Assembly (NCBI GenBank): GCA_017615835.1
Contig: JAFZZI010000005.1
Coordinates: 1-64,000, forward strand
DNA length: 64,000 nucleotides
Direction of reading: 5' to 3'
From: Bacteroidaceae bacterium
GTDB lineage: Bacteria > Bacteroidota > Bacteroidia > Bacteroidales > Bacteroidaceae
Shown: in pieces, positions 24,087 through 33,639 of the stretch
Position numbering within the stretch: the first letter of the stretch is position 1
Layout of the letters: each line of letters starts with the position of its first letter
Made by a program: the position numbers and the translations under genes
The notes under the pieces: model-generated
Databases searched by the model: none
Seen by the model: the letters and a program-made list of their open reading frames with translations, nothing else
What the model was told of the DNA's origin: nothing

Positions 24087-24626
24087 ATGGAAACAAAGAA
24101 GCAGGCAGGGATTGAGCGTCCCTATACATGGGGTGAGTTTTTCAATATTATCCGCGGTATTGTGAGGGAGCAGGTTCCCTATTGGCATGAGCTGGACTAT
24201 TTTATCTTGAAAAGTGAATTGACCGACAAACAAGTGGACTTGTGCGTGTGTGATTGGCGCGTGGTGAGCGATACGGATTTTGGAACCGCAGAGGGTGTCT
24301 ATTCAGACTTCTATATACGTGTCGGGGATGAGCCTCGTAAGGGTTTTGCTACAGCCAAGACGCTGCATGGGGGTGATGATGCTTATGTCAGCATGCACGA
24401 GTTTGCAGCCCGTGTTTGCCTGGCTATCCGCCATTATGTGAAGGAGCATGAGGATGAGTTCAACTGGACAGGCTACGATGTGGGTTATCTAATGGATAAC
24501 AAGCGCATAACTTACATGCTGGCGCACAAATACGAGAACGCCTTGAAGTATGCCAACGAACTGAAAGCGAGGGGCAAGCGTGCGTGGATTCGCAACAATG
24601 AGACAAGAGAGTACCAAGAAATCTAA
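24087..24626 (+). CDS. Hypothetical protein (179 aa)
   Basis: ATG 24087 with ctATG context. Soluble alpha/beta protein; the C-terminal part (NKRITYMLAHKYENALKYANELKARGKRAWIRNNETREYQEI) looks like a small helix-strand module seen in several phage accessory proteins. Function unknown. Confidence 0.65.
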   Translation: METKKQAGIERPYTWGEFFNIIRGIVREQVPYWHELDYFILKSELTDKQVDLCVCDWRVVSDTDFGTAEGVYSDFYIRVGDEPRKGFATAKTLHGGDDAYVSMHEFAARVCLAIRHYVKEHEDEFNWTGYDVGYLMDNKRITYMLAHKYENALKYANELKARGKRAWIRNNETREYQEI

Positions 24627-24641
24627 AAACAAAACGGAATT

Positions 24642-24812
24642 ATGGCAAACTATATGAAAATGTTGCAGCAGAAAAAGGCTGTGCTTGTACCTGAGAGCCG
24701 TGTGAACGCTATCGCCCGTGAGGCTGAGCACGCAGGCATCATCGCCATTGGTGGCGCAATAGAAAAGACCCGCAAGGGCCTGTACCGCTGGCTCTATGCA
24801 GAGGCGGCATAA
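24642..24812 (+). CDS. Hypothetical small protein (56 aa)
   Basis: ATG 24642 to TAA 24812, 15 nt after the preceding gene. Helical with a Gly/Ala-rich middle (AREAEHAGIIAIGGAIEKTRKGLYRW). Basic overall. No family recognised; support is gene-like spacing and composition. Confidence 0.5.
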   Translation: MANYMKMLQQKKAVLVPESRVNAIAREAEHAGIIAIGGAIEKTRKGLYRWLYAEAA

Positions 24813-24838
24813 GAACGAACTTTAAGCAGTTTGAGATT

Positions 24839-25174
24839 ATGGGACGTAAGACGAAGATTGTTATCGAGTATATTCTCGACAATGTGTTGGAGTATCACTA
24901 TCCGACACTCAAGGACGGGCGGACTATGAAGGCGGCCGATGCGCTTCGTGAGGAGGCACCTGTGGGAGCGTGGTATAAGGGCCGCTGGCCCGATGACCCT
25001 ATGGGTGATGACATTGATAAGTGCGTCTCTTGGAGTGACCTGCTGGAGCGTATGCGCTGCGGTGGGAATTTTTATGACATCATAGGTGTTGGCGATTCTG
25101 TTATCCGCGAGCGGTGCTTTGAACATCTGGCGGAGCTGATGATTGTACCCTATGAGGTGATTTGTAAAATCTGA
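24839..25174 (+). CDS. Hypothetical protein (111 aa)
   Basis: Starts MGRKTKIVIEYILDNVLEYHYPTLKDGRTMKAADALREEAPVG; soluble, helical, with a possible metal-binding HLAE. No recognised motif. In series with its neighbours, 26 nt after the previous stop. Confidence 0.55.
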   Translation: MGRKTKIVIEYILDNVLEYHYPTLKDGRTMKAADALREEAPVGAWYKGRWPDDPMGDDIDKCVSWSDLLERMRCGGNFYDIIGVGDSVIRERCFEHLAELMIVPYEVICKI

Positions 25175-25192
25175 TTATAAAGACGTTAGACT

Positions 25193-25666
25193 ATGAGCAG
25201 TTTTATTGTTTCAAAGAGAGAGTTTATCAAGGCCGCTGGCCTGATGTGTGGCTATGAGGGTGCAAAGCGCGACAGCCACAAATGGTTTGTTGATAACGTG
25301 AGAAAGGAGTTTGAGCATGCCTATGCGCTCAACGTGGCGAGCGTGAACGAGCAGTATGGCGATGACAGTATGCCCGACGAGGACAGCTATGACGAGGTGT
25401 TTGAGGCCTATCGCAAAAAAGGCAAACTCATTTACAACGAAGGCTATGCGTCAACGGATGGTGTTATCTATGAGCAGGTGGAGGATGTGATGGATAAGCA
25501 AAAGTTTTGTCTCTTGATGTGGAACTTCTTCACAAGTGTGCTCTATCAGATTGAGAACGATGCCGCCCATCGTACGGTGGCGGCGCTGTTTTTTTCCTGT
25601 CTGAGTAAGCTCTATGGTGATAAACTGTGCGGTATTGACGGTTGGTGGGGCGAAGTGGAATTATAA
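25193..25666 (+). CDS. Hypothetical protein (157 aa)
   Basis: Acidic helical protein ([40 protein letters not shown]...). The C-terminus has an aromatic hydrophobic helix ([16 protein letters not shown]). No family recognised. It ends 22 nt before the MutS-I gene. Confidence 0.55.
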   Translation: MSSFIVSKREFIKAAGLMCGYEGAKRDSHKWFVDNVRKEFEHAYALNVASVNEQYGDDSMPDEDSYDEVFEAYRKKGKLIYNEGYASTDGVIYEQVEDVMDKQKFCLLMWNFFTSVLYQIENDAAHRTVAALFFSCLSKLYGDKLCGIDGWWGEVEL

Positions 25667-25688
25667 ACGACTAAGCGAAAGTGAGACT

Positions 25689-26867
25689 ATGACAGACAAC
25701 GAGAGAAAGCAATGGGATGACCTCAAAGCAAAACATCCCGACGCGCTGCTGCTATTCCGCTGCGGTGACTTCTACGAGGCATATGGTGAAGATGCGAAAG
25801 AGTGCGCTAAGATTCTTGGCATTACGCTGACTGGTGGCTGTTCGGACGCTATGGCAGGTTTCCCATATCACGCTCTGGATAAATATCTGCCTAAACTTAT
25901 CAGAGCAGGCAAGAGGGTGGCTATCTGCGACCAGTTGGAAGACCCGAAACAGACGGTGAAACGTGGCGTCACCGAGCAGGCTGTTACCGCCACGGACACA
26001 ATAGAAAACGCAAACAATAAATCAACAACGACTATGGCAACAAACATGAAGGCCGCCGACCTTATCGGCAAGGTGTTAATTCTCGGAGACGGAAGCTCCA
26101 AGTATGCAATCAAGGGTGTAGAGGGTGACAAACTCCAGTGTGACTTCATCCGTGGTGATGGTGCACCGGTGCAGGTGCCTATGACACTGAGTCAGATTGA
26201 GACGATGCTGGCTAACGGCAAGGGATATTGGGAGGGTGACGCCCCTGATGGCGAGTCTGTTCCTGCAAGCGACGTTGTGCTCGGGAATGTGGAGACCGTA
26301 GAGGAGGTGAGTGCTATCACTCCCAAGAAGCCTGCCACCGCTATCCCGACGGAGAAGCCCAAAGCCGAGAAGAGCGTCAAGTCCAAGAAACAGGATAAGC
26401 CCAAGGCAAAGGCTGAACCCACACAGATGGGCGTGCTGAAGTACGAGACCTACACGAACAGAAAGGGCAAGATGTGCGCCCGTATCGTGGGACTGAACGA
26501 GGATGCCGCGGCCTATCAGCAGGCTGCTGACCTGCACGCCTCGGCCACCTATGAGCGCACCAAGAAGGGCGACAAGGTCTATCTGCTCATCTTCGGTCCC
26601 CGCTATGCAGATGCGGCCAAGGATGTGTGCGACCTGCTGAACATGGGCAAGCCTCTGGCAGACTGCCGTGCGATTATCGACAACGCCACCGAGGAGCGTG
26701 CCAAGCAGCGTGAGGAGTGGAAATCCAAGCGCGAAGAACGTAAGGCACAGGCTGAGACTGCCACATCAGGCTATTCGGCCGAAGCAGTGGCTAAGATTCT
26801 GAAGGATGTGATGAACGGCGGCAAACTGCCAAAGGACATCGAGGACGCTATGACCAAGGCTGCGTAA
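25689..26867 (+). CDS. Stand-alone MutS domain I protein with low-complexity linker
   Basis: 392 aa from ATG 25689. Residues about 5-100 match MutS domain I, the mismatch-reading domain: [63 protein letters not shown]; the Phe-x-Glu of the mismatch wedge is present (DFYEAY). No MutS core or ATPase follows. A variable middle, a Lys/Pro-rich linker (about 220-255) and a second small domain ([25 protein letters not shown]...) complete it. Lone MutS-I proteins are known on Bacteroidales conjugative elements; a role as DNA-lesion binder or mismatch-repair decoy is inference. Confidence 0.8.
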   Translation: MTDNERKQWDDLKAKHPDALLLFRCGDFYEAYGEDAKECAKILGITLTGGCSDAMAGFPYHALDKYLPKLIRAGKRVAICDQLEDPKQTVKRGVTEQAVTATDTIENANNKSTTTMATNMKAADLIGKVLILGDGSSKYAIKGVEGDKLQCDFIRGDGAPVQVPMTLSQIETMLANGKGYWEGDAPDGESVPASDVVLGNVETVEEVSAITPKKPATAIPTEKPKAEKSVKSKKQDKPKAKAEPTQMGVLKYETYTNRKGKMCARIVGLNEDAAAYQQAADLHASATYERTKKGDKVYLLIFGPRYADAAKDVCDLLNMGKPLADCRAIIDNATEERAKQREEWKSKREERKAQAETATSGYSAEAVAKILKDVMNGGKLPKDIEDAMTKAA

Positions 26868-26885
26868 CCATCTAACGACACGGCT

Positions 26886-27281
26886 ATGGATAATAAATTC
26901 TATCAGAACCTTTCGGCCGCTCTGCAAAATGTAAGCGGGGCGGCCGGCAAGGCTGAGCCTAAGCCCAAGCAGGCCTCGTCGAAGACTAAGACTGACACGC
27001 CCAAGACAAAAGGCGGTGCCAAGTACGTTATTCCTGCCGAGTTCAAGCAGGCTATCGAAGACCACCTGCAGGGCAGGGCTGACATGAAAGAGAAGCTGAC
27101 AAAGAAAGGTAAGTCGATTGACGGCTGTTGTGACTATATATTCGACGTGATGCGCCGCAGGGCCGAGAAAAAGCGCGGAGGTAATAGCGCAGTCGGCCTC
27201 TATGCGGAACCGCAGGAAATATTCGGCCTGGCCGTGCATTACTATGATGAGACGGATGAGGCGCTAAAAGCGGAGAAGTAA
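26886..27281 (+). CDS. PcfK-like protein
   Basis: 131 aa. A Lys/Thr/Pro linker, then FKQAIEDHLQGRADMKEKLTKKGKSIDGCCDYIFDVMRRRA...YAEPQEIFGLAVHYYDE, the PcfK-like core. PcfK and PcfJ are paired proteins named after the enterococcal pCF10 plasmid and are frequent on Bacteroidales mobile elements. Its stop overlaps the PcfJ start by one base (TAATG), implying coupled translation. Confidence 0.8.
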   Translation: MDNKFYQNLSAALQNVSGAAGKAEPKPKQASSKTKTDTPKTKGGAKYVIPAEFKQAIEDHLQGRADMKEKLTKKGKSIDGCCDYIFDVMRRRAEKKRGGNSAVGLYAEPQEIFGLAVHYYDETDEALKAEK

Positions 27282-28594
27282 TGAGACAGGAGACTTTCAA
27301 GCAGCAGGCCGTTCGTGTGAATGGTCTGCTGAACGCTATATCTCTGACTGACGAAGATAAACGGCTGGCACGTGAGGCTACCTTTCCGTCGCAGTTGATC
27401 ACTCGCAGTTATTACCGCAAGCGTGTTGCCTACTGCTCGGAGTGTGGCTGTCAGGTGACTACCTCGCTGACTAAGTGTCCGCATTGTGGAGCCGAGTTCA
27501 AGGCAGAACCTGCCGAGCAACACAACTGGGATGCAGACTATCAGTGCATCATGGAGGCCGTTGAGAATGTGCAGGTGCTGCGCTTTGTACTGGTCAAGCG
27601 TTGGACGCAGTATGGCAAGCGAACGTATTATATGGTAGAAGAGTGTATGCGCCATATCTACAACGAGCAGGGAGACCGTTACATCTTCCACCGCAACGTA
27701 CAGGGTTTGTCGATGTACTACGATGCCTGGTGCTTTGGTACGCCTATCGTGCTGAAGCATGAGGACAAGGGTACTGGCTATTACAGAAGTGCGTTGCAAC
27801 GTCAGAACATCGACGTGAAGGCATGGCGCGTGAAGTCGCTCATCAAGCAATGGCAGTATAAGCCTATCGAGGATATCATGCAGCAGGGTGACACGTTCAA
27901 GATGCGAGTGCTGGCGACCCCATGGGGCGAGATGTTGATGAAGTGTGGTTATATGGATTTGTTCAACCACTGTGTCCGTGATTATCGCACACTGTCAAAG
28001 GAAGAACAGACGGCAGTCAGAATTTGCCACCGCAACCACTATGAGATGAAAGATCCGTCTATGTGGCTCGACCATGTACAGCTGTTGTGTTACTTCAACC
28101 TGGACGTTCACAATGCTCACTATGTCTGCCCTGATGATTTGAGGGCAGAGCATAAGGTGCTATTGGAGCGAAAGCAGCGTGAGGAAGAGCGTCGCAGGGC
28201 TGAACAAAAAGCCAAGGAGTATGCCGAGCGTCTGAAGAAGATGGAGAAAGAGAAAGAAGCCTATCAGAAACGCTGGGGCAGTGTGCTGATGCTCACACTG
28301 ACGGGCAAGGATTTATCGGTGCGGCCTCTGCAGACAATAGACGAGTTTGCAGCCGAGGGTGCAGCCATGCACCATTGCGTATTCGCCAACGAATACTACA
28401 AGAGGCCGAACATGATACTGTCGGCTAAGGATGGTGGGGGCAACCGACTGGCGACTATCGAGTATGATATACGCAGCGGCAAGATAGTACAATGCCGTGC
28501 CGCCTGTAATCAGGTTCCGGAACGTGACAAGGAAATCCGAAGGCTTATCGCAAGACATCGGAAAGACTTCAGTCAGATGCTAAGAGTAGCGTAG
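27281..28594 (+). CDS. PcfJ-like protein
   Basis: 437 aa. An N-terminal zinc ribbon YCSECGCQVTTSLTKCPHCGAEF (about residues 47-69), a central region, a long charged coiled coil (about 290-330), then the PcfJ signature EGAAMHHCVFANEYYKRPNMILSAK with RLATIEYDI and IVQCRAACN. The role is unknown even in conjugative plasmids; the zinc ribbon suggests nucleic-acid contact. It works next to PcfK and upstream of ArdC. Confidence 0.85.
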   Translation: MRQETFKQQAVRVNGLLNAISLTDEDKRLAREATFPSQLITRSYYRKRVAYCSECGCQVTTSLTKCPHCGAEFKAEPAEQHNWDADYQCIMEAVENVQVLRFVLVKRWTQYGKRTYYMVEECMRHIYNEQGDRYIFHRNVQGLSMYYDAWCFGTPIVLKHEDKGTGYYRSALQRQNIDVKAWRVKSLIKQWQYKPIEDIMQQGDTFKMRVLATPWGEMLMKCGYMDLFNHCVRDYRTLSKEEQTAVRICHRNHYEMKDPSMWLDHVQLLCYFNLDVHNAHYVCPDDLRAEHKVLLERKQREEERRRAEQKAKEYAERLKKMEKEKEAYQKRWGSVLMLTLTGKDLSVRPLQTIDEFAAEGAAMHHCVFANEYYKRPNMILSAKDGGGNRLATIEYDIRSGKIVQCRAACNQVPERDKEIRRLIARHRKDFSQMLRVA

Positions 28595-28661
28595 CGGCTC
28601 TATTCGTTGGGTCGCTTCGCTCAATTATTCACTTGAAACAAAAACTTAAACATAGCGAGTT

Positions 28662-29687
28662 ATGGCAAAGAAACAATTTACGATGAACAACCAGCAGAAG
28701 CAGAAGTATGCGGAACTGTTCACTAAGGCGCTTGACGAGATGGAGGGCGCCAACTATCAGAAACCTTGGGTGCAGCCACACCAGGGTAAGGTGATGAACT
28801 ATAAGCACCAGAAGGCGTACCGAGGGTGTAATGACTTCTTCTTGACGCTGCTGTGTGCCATCAACAAGTGGGAGACGCCCTACTTCCTGACCTTTGAACA
28901 GATAGGTGAGATGGGTCTGAGCCTGAACGTGTTGACCGACAAGGACGGCATGGTGGTGCTGAAGGATTCGGGAATGCCGGAGTTTGAGAAGTCATTCCCT
29001 GTAGTCAAGAAACTGACCTCAGTCTATCGTGACCATAAGCAGCTGACGTTTGATGAGTACGACGCCCTGACGGACGAGGAGAAGCAGGAATGCCGATGGC
29101 GCTCCGCGCTGCGTATCTATCCTGAGTTCAACCTGAGCCAGACGAATTTCGCCACGTTGTACCCCGACAAGTGGGCAGCGATGACCGCCTTACCCGAACA
29201 TGACTATGAGCAGGGCACAAGGGATGATGTGCTGGAGCGTATAATTGGTGGAGAATGGAGATGCAGCATAGACTTTGGCGGCTATCGGGCATGTTACTCT
29301 CCCTCAAAGGATAGCATCAGCTTGCCTAAACGGGAGGCTTTCAAGGGTGACTGGCAGTTCTATTCCACGGCTCTGCATGAGATGGCACACTCTACAGCAC
29401 CCGCCCTGAAGCGAGAGCAGAAAGGCACTTTCGGCAGCGAGGACTATGCCATGGAGGAGTTTGTGGCGGAACTGACCGCCGCCTCGGTGTGCTCGATCCT
29501 GGGTATAGGCAAGCTGCTTGACGAAAACCACATTGCATATGTCCAGTCGTGGCGCAAAGCGCTGCGTGATGACAAGGACTTCATCCCTCGTGTCATCGAC
29601 CAGGTGCAGGAAGCCACTAACTATATCTTGCGTCGCTACCGCGAGGTGAGCGAGAACAAGGAAGTGCCGTTGGCTATAGCAGCGTAA
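28662..29687 (+). CDS. ArdC-like antirestriction protein with zincin metallopeptidase domain
   Basis: 341 aa. The N-terminal about 130 residues follow the ArdC single-strand-DNA-binding pattern (YAELFTKALDEMEGANYQKPWVQ, YRGCNDFFLTLLCAINKWETPYFLTFEQI). The C-terminal zincin-like domain has HEMAH at about residue 240 and the third ligand region EEFVAELTAA. ArdC proteins protect incoming plasmid DNA from restriction. A 67-bp gap separates it from PcfJ. Confidence 0.85.
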   Translation: MAKKQFTMNNQQKQKYAELFTKALDEMEGANYQKPWVQPHQGKVMNYKHQKAYRGCNDFFLTLLCAINKWETPYFLTFEQIGEMGLSLNVLTDKDGMVVLKDSGMPEFEKSFPVVKKLTSVYRDHKQLTFDEYDALTDEEKQECRWRSALRIYPEFNLSQTNFATLYPDKWAAMTALPEHDYEQGTRDDVLERIIGGEWRCSIDFGGYRACYSPSKDSISLPKREAFKGDWQFYSTALHEMAHSTAPALKREQKGTFGSEDYAMEEFVAELTAASVCSILGIGKLLDENHIAYVQSWRKALRDDKDFIPRVIDQVQEATNYILRRYREVSENKEVPLAIAA

Positions 29688-29723
29688 GTGTTTTGCAAGT
29701 TGAAAAACTAAAAAACTACGACT

Positions 29724-31340
29724 ATGGAAGATAAACTACTGAAGATGTTTTTCGAGCCCGAGCGGTGGGAGTATGCCATCGCCAAGGGCGTCGGCAAGGA
29801 TGTGCCGAAAAACTGGCTGTATCAGCTATGCAAGCCCGAGGTGAGAGTAAGGATGTATCATGCCATCGCTGACGGCAAGTATGAGATTGCTCCGCCGCAT
29901 ATCGCCCTTATCCCCAAGGATACGCCGGGTGAGTTTAGAGAAGTATGCGTCAACGAGCCTGCCGACAGGGTGGTGCTGAGTATCATCAATGATATGCTCT
30001 TTGAGCTGATGCCGGACTGCGTGCATCCCCGCTGCATGAGCTATCTGAAAGGCGTTGGCTGCGGAAAGGTGGTACAGGAAGCAAGCAGAGCTATCATGGC
30101 TACCACACCTAACGCTGACGGTTATATCGGTTGGAAGGCTGACCTGAGCAAATATTTCGACTCGGTACCTATCGGGTATGTTGACAAGGCTTTCGACATG
30201 GTGGAGGAACGTCACGGCAAAAGTGCTGTCATCGACGTGCTGCGCAAATACTACCACAACGACCTCTATATCGACACCGACCATTCTGTGAAGGAGAAGT
30301 TCCGTTCGCTGAAGCAGGGTTGTTCGGTGGCAAGCTGGCTGGCTGACGTGATACTCTACCATATTGACGAGCGTATCTCTGAGCTTCGGGTGTTCTATGT
30401 CCGCTACTGTGATGACATCCTGTGTGTCGGCCCTGATGCCAACAGGGCTATGCAGGCACTGGAAGAGGAACTTCAGACGATGACGATGAAACTGAACCCG
30501 AAAAAAGTGGAGTGGTTATCGGCCTGCAAGTGGTTTAAGTTCCTAGGCTTCTCTATCAAGGGTGCAAGCCTGAGTATGAGCAGCAGCAGGATCAAGAAGT
30601 TCCAGAAGCAGATTGAAAGCCTTACCATCAGAGCCAAGACTGTTGGTAAGGACGGCAAGTGGCATGGCATATCCTTTAGCAAGGCGCTGAACTCGGTGAA
30701 CCGTTATTTGTATCACGGCGACGGACAGGGACACTCCTGGGCTACCGGCGTGCTTGGCGTGGTGAACGTCAAGGAGGATATTGACACCATGAACCAGTTC
30801 GTGATGGACTGTCTGCGGGCAGTCTATACCGGCAAGACGAAGGTGGGTGGTCTGGGTTATGACAAACAAGGAAAGGTGGGGTGTATCGTCCGAGGCAAGG
30901 GTCGTAACGTCTCTGCTAACCGAGCCAAGACCGGTGACACCATTGATGGTTATATCTCCCTTGGGTGTATGCAGAACGCTATCAGGACGAGCAAGGCGGC
31001 GTATGAGACGTTGGTGAGGTCTCTGACATTCAGTGGTGAGACCGCCAAACATACTGACGGCGATGTTACCACCGTCGAGATGCTGGAGGCAGCGTATGCT
31101 ACCTATAAGCACTCGGTGCCGAGTGAAAAGACGATGCACCGCACATGTCGCTTCTATGCTCTGCCCGAGAGTGAACTGAGCGATGACGACATGCTCTATG
31201 GCATGCCACGTGAGGAGGCTGAGCGTGCTCTGGAGTCTGCACTGGCGGACTTTGTGATGCCCGATGGCAGCGGCTGGTTCTGGCAGAGCGAGAACGACCC
31301 TGACCTTGTGGTACTGCGTTCATGGACTAAAGCGGCATGA
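29724..31340 (+). CDS. Reverse transcriptase, unclassified group
   Basis: 538 aa. All core RT motifs are present: IPKDTPGEFREVCVNEPADR (motif 2 region), GWKADLSKYFDSV with the first catalytic Asp (about 141), LKQGCSVASWLADVIL (motif 4, about 197), YVRYCDDILCVG with the catalytic DD pair (about 230), LNPKKVEW and FKFLGFSI (motifs 6-7). The enzyme should be active. About 250 residues after the RT core form an unknown C-terminal region (GYDKQGKVGCIVRGKGRNVSANRAK...). The DLSKYFDS and QG..(A)S motifs differ from retron and DGR enzymes I know; it may belong to the 'unknown group'/defence RTs. A strongly folded segment follows directly. Confidence 0.9.
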   Translation: MEDKLLKMFFEPERWEYAIAKGVGKDVPKNWLYQLCKPEVRVRMYHAIADGKYEIAPPHIALIPKDTPGEFREVCVNEPADRVVLSIINDMLFELMPDCVHPRCMSYLKGVGCGKVVQEASRAIMATTPNADGYIGWKADLSKYFDSVPIGYVDKAFDMVEERHGKSAVIDVLRKYYHNDLYIDTDHSVKEKFRSLKQGCSVASWLADVILYHIDERISELRVFYVRYCDDILCVGPDANRAMQALEEELQTMTMKLNPKKVEWLSACKWFKFLGFSIKGASLSMSSSRIKKFQKQIESLTIRAKTVGKDGKWHGISFSKALNSVNRYLYHGDGQGHSWATGVLGVVNVKEDIDTMNQFVMDCLRAVYTGKTKVGGLGYDKQGKVGCIVRGKGRNVSANRAKTGDTIDGYISLGCMQNAIRTSKAAYETLVRSLTFSGETAKHTDGDVTTVEMLEAAYATYKHSVPSEKTMHRTCRFYALPESELSDDDMLYGMPREEAERALESALADFVMPDGSGWFWQSENDPDLVVLRSWTKAA

Positions 31341-31343
31341 GGA

Positions 31344-31560
31344 ACAGGTTCTATACCTGTGCGTAGGGATGGATGACGGCGGCGCACACCGCCCCGTCTG
31401 CTTATGGCGACATGATTTAACCGACGGCGCTTTAACCAGAAGTATCCGGATCCGCTCCGCCAGGCGACTACCTGGCTACATGGATCCGGATACTTCTGGC
31501 ACAGCCGTCGTATCATCAAGGCTGTATAGCCATGTGCAGTGTCGCAAGGAGCAGACTATT
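31344..31560 (+). ncRNA. Structured RNA directly downstream of the reverse transcriptase
   Basis: Helices from 5' to 3': ACAGGT/ACCTGT (31344-31349/31355-31360); GGCGG/CCGCC (31378-31382/31389-31393); outer GTCTGC/GCAGAC (31396-31401/31551-31556); GCGAC/GTCGC (31407-31411/31541-31545); ATGAT/ATCAT (31412-31416/31512-31516); CGACGGC/GCCGTCG (31422-31428/31504-31510); an 18-bp perfect stem 31436-31453/31482-31499; inner GCCAGG/CCTGGC with loop CGACTA; side hairpin GGCT/AGCC (31520-31531). The nested order makes one long closed fold. It may be the RT's template or primer RNA. No T-run terminator follows. Confidence 0.7.
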
Positions 31561-31702
31561 TAGGCGGCACAGCCTTTGACCTCGCAGGATGGAACGCTTT
31601 TTTGTAGAGTGAGTAATCAGTGTTTTACACCCATGTGCCGAACCATCACGGCGAGGACGACAAGAGCAAACAAATTTTATAAACATTTCAATTCATACAA
31701 CT

Positions 31703-32824
31703 ATGACAAAGAAAGGTAACAATGTGAACAAGAACGAGAGTGCTAACAATCAGACCCGCGTGGTATGCCCCGAGTGTGGTGCCGAGTTTGATATCCTCGC
31801 ACCCCATGAGCATCAGGCCAAGGACGTGACGGTACTTGGTGTTGACAGCGGGCTGGGTACTATCTATCTGCCCGTCAGCAAGCGTGCCGAAGCACTGAAG
31901 AAAGCAGGTATCGACACCTCGAAGTATTTCGCCATCCCTCTGCCGACTGGCGGCAGCCAGTGGATGAAGATGGGCGATAACGGAAGGGCTGTCCCTGCCG
32001 ACGCTGACGACCCCGTCGTGCAGCAGATTATAGCCGGTGGTACCGTGCCCAACAAGAATTTGTTCCGTCGTTGGGTGATGAGCCAGGTGTTCCGTGCCCT
32101 GTCACAGAAGGACTGGAACGGCAACCCTATCGGCTTCACCAAGTGGATGGAACGTCACGGCTATGAGTACACATGGAAGATGCTCGTTGATGAGCTGCAC
32201 ACACAGACCAAACTCTACGGCAAGGATATGGAGAACTTTACGGCCCGTAACCGTTGGTTTAACAAGGATGTGGCCGTGGCTATGGCTGAAGACTATATCA
32301 GGCAGATGCGCAACAATGCGCTATGTCAGAACACCCGCAACTGCAAGGGTGTGCCGTATATCCGCGTGAAAGGATTTGTTAAGGGTGTTTTTGTGCAGGA
32401 TATCGACAAGAAACTGGTTATGCCGCTGCGCACCGCCCTTAACGCCATCAAGGGAGCAAAGACAGCCGAACGTCTGGAGATGGCTGTTCGCAACTTCTGG
32501 AAGTACGCCTACGGCAAGGAGTGGTGTTATAAGCAGGCTGCCGTATGGAAGGATGCCTATAAGGGCGCTGGTGCCTATTTCACCATGCAGAACCTGTTAC
32601 GTTTCCATGGCTGCCGATTCCCCAAGGATAACGACTTCTATGAGCGCGGCAAGGGCGGGCTGGATATGCTTGAAGCGGCAGCCAACGCCTATGCCGACGA
32701 TGAGGGCTGGCGTCTGTTTGGCCTTATGAAGCAGATGATTGATGAGAACCACATCGACATCGAGAAGAAGCGTGCCGAATGGCGCGAAGAGAAGACCAGG
32801 CGTATCAACCGCAAAAGGCGCTAA
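31703..32824 (+). CDS. Hypothetical protein with N-terminal zinc ribbon (373 aa)
   Basis: Residues about 18-32 are VVCPECGAEFDILAPHEH, a zinc-knuckle-like start similar to the CPHCGAEF ribbon in the PcfJ-like protein. The rest is a helical, basic domain (FRRWVMSQVFRALSQKDWNGNPIGFTKWMERHGYEYTWKML..., NLLRFHGCRFP) ending in a very basic tail (KTRRINRKRR). It lies between two structured RNA blocks next to the RT, so an RNA-binding partner of the RT system is an attractive guess, not shown. Confidence 0.7.
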   Translation: MTKKGNNVNKNESANNQTRVVCPECGAEFDILAPHEHQAKDVTVLGVDSGLGTIYLPVSKRAEALKKAGIDTSKYFAIPLPTGGSQWMKMGDNGRAVPADADDPVVQQIIAGGTVPNKNLFRRWVMSQVFRALSQKDWNGNPIGFTKWMERHGYEYTWKMLVDELHTQTKLYGKDMENFTARNRWFNKDVAVAMAEDYIRQMRNNALCQNTRNCKGVPYIRVKGFVKGVFVQDIDKKLVMPLRTALNAIKGAKTAERLEMAVRNFWKYAYGKEWCYKQAAVWKDAYKGAGAYFTMQNLLRFHGCRFPKDNDFYERGKGGLDMLEAAANAYADDEGWRLFGLMKQMIDENHIDIEKKRAEWREEKTRRINRKRR

Positions 32825-32869
32825 CGCCTGACGCTGCGCATACAGCATGACTCCAGCGGGGCGGCAAAG

Positions 32870-33620
32870 ATTTAATCACAGATCTCTTGCGTGATCTGTC
32901 ATCATCACAAGACTATAGCCTTATGCCGAGCCGTCAGACCGGAGTACGATAGAGTGTGCTATCATTGAGCCATCAAGACGTACGGTTCTTTACGCTAACC
33001 GGCAACAATAGGCGTGCTATGACTTCAGCAAACAGGGATACTCCCTGTGCGCTGAAGTCATCTCACGCCTCCAGCCGGTTATCACATCGGAGCGATACAG
33101 TGACACACCATGTACGGTGAGGTGGCGGTGGAAGTCGTGCGGCTTCCATCATATATGTCAGTGAGACGTACAGGTTCAACAGCGGGATGTTGTGACCTGC
33201 TTCCAATCAGCTGGGCCCCGTGAGGATTACACGGGGACCAGCTGTATACAGCAGGCACATCCCGCTTTGTTATCAATCAGCTAAAGCCTACGCACCAGGT
33301 ACGGAGCACATGACCACCCGGCAGCATAGCCGACCAGACCCGCATGACGGAGATATTTAACCGACAGTGTGCCAGTAGAAGGCGGCCTCAGCGCTGCGCT
33401 ACTATTGTAAGGCAGCTCTCAGGCCGCCTTCATGCAACACTGTTCGATATCGAAATGATAAATCCATATGCCACATCCGTAGAGCGGGTAGTACGTTACC
33501 ACAGCGCAGTGTATGGGAAACGCAAGGCATCCGAGTATTTATAAACCATCAGTTTTAAACTCCTGGATTCCCACTGGGACTAATCCCAGTGTCCATCCAG
33601 GATAAATGATGGTTCACATC
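32870..33620 (+). ncRNA. Array of long multi-tier hairpins (large structured RNA candidate)
   Basis: No credible gene. Compound hairpins: ACAGATC/GATCTGT (32878-32899); AACCGGC, AGGCGTG, TGACTTCAGC, ACAGGGA nested with their complements (32997-33080); TGGAAG/CTTCCA (33129-33148); AGCGGGATGT, CCTGC, CAGCTGG, CCCCGTG nested (33181-33266); ACAGTGT and GAAGGCGGCCT nested (33364-33443); AACCATCA, TCCTGGAT, CACTGGGA nested (33544-33614). Every stem is perfect and tiers are separated by small internal loops, so the fold is strongly selected. It may be one ornate RNA or a series of related units. Confidence 0.7.
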
Positions 33621-33639
33621 AACGCTATTAAGTCATGCG

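Noticed and set aside
29724..31700. Diversity-generating retroelement
   Set aside because: No template/variable repeat pair differing at adenines and no Avd gene or C-type-lectin target is visible near the RT.
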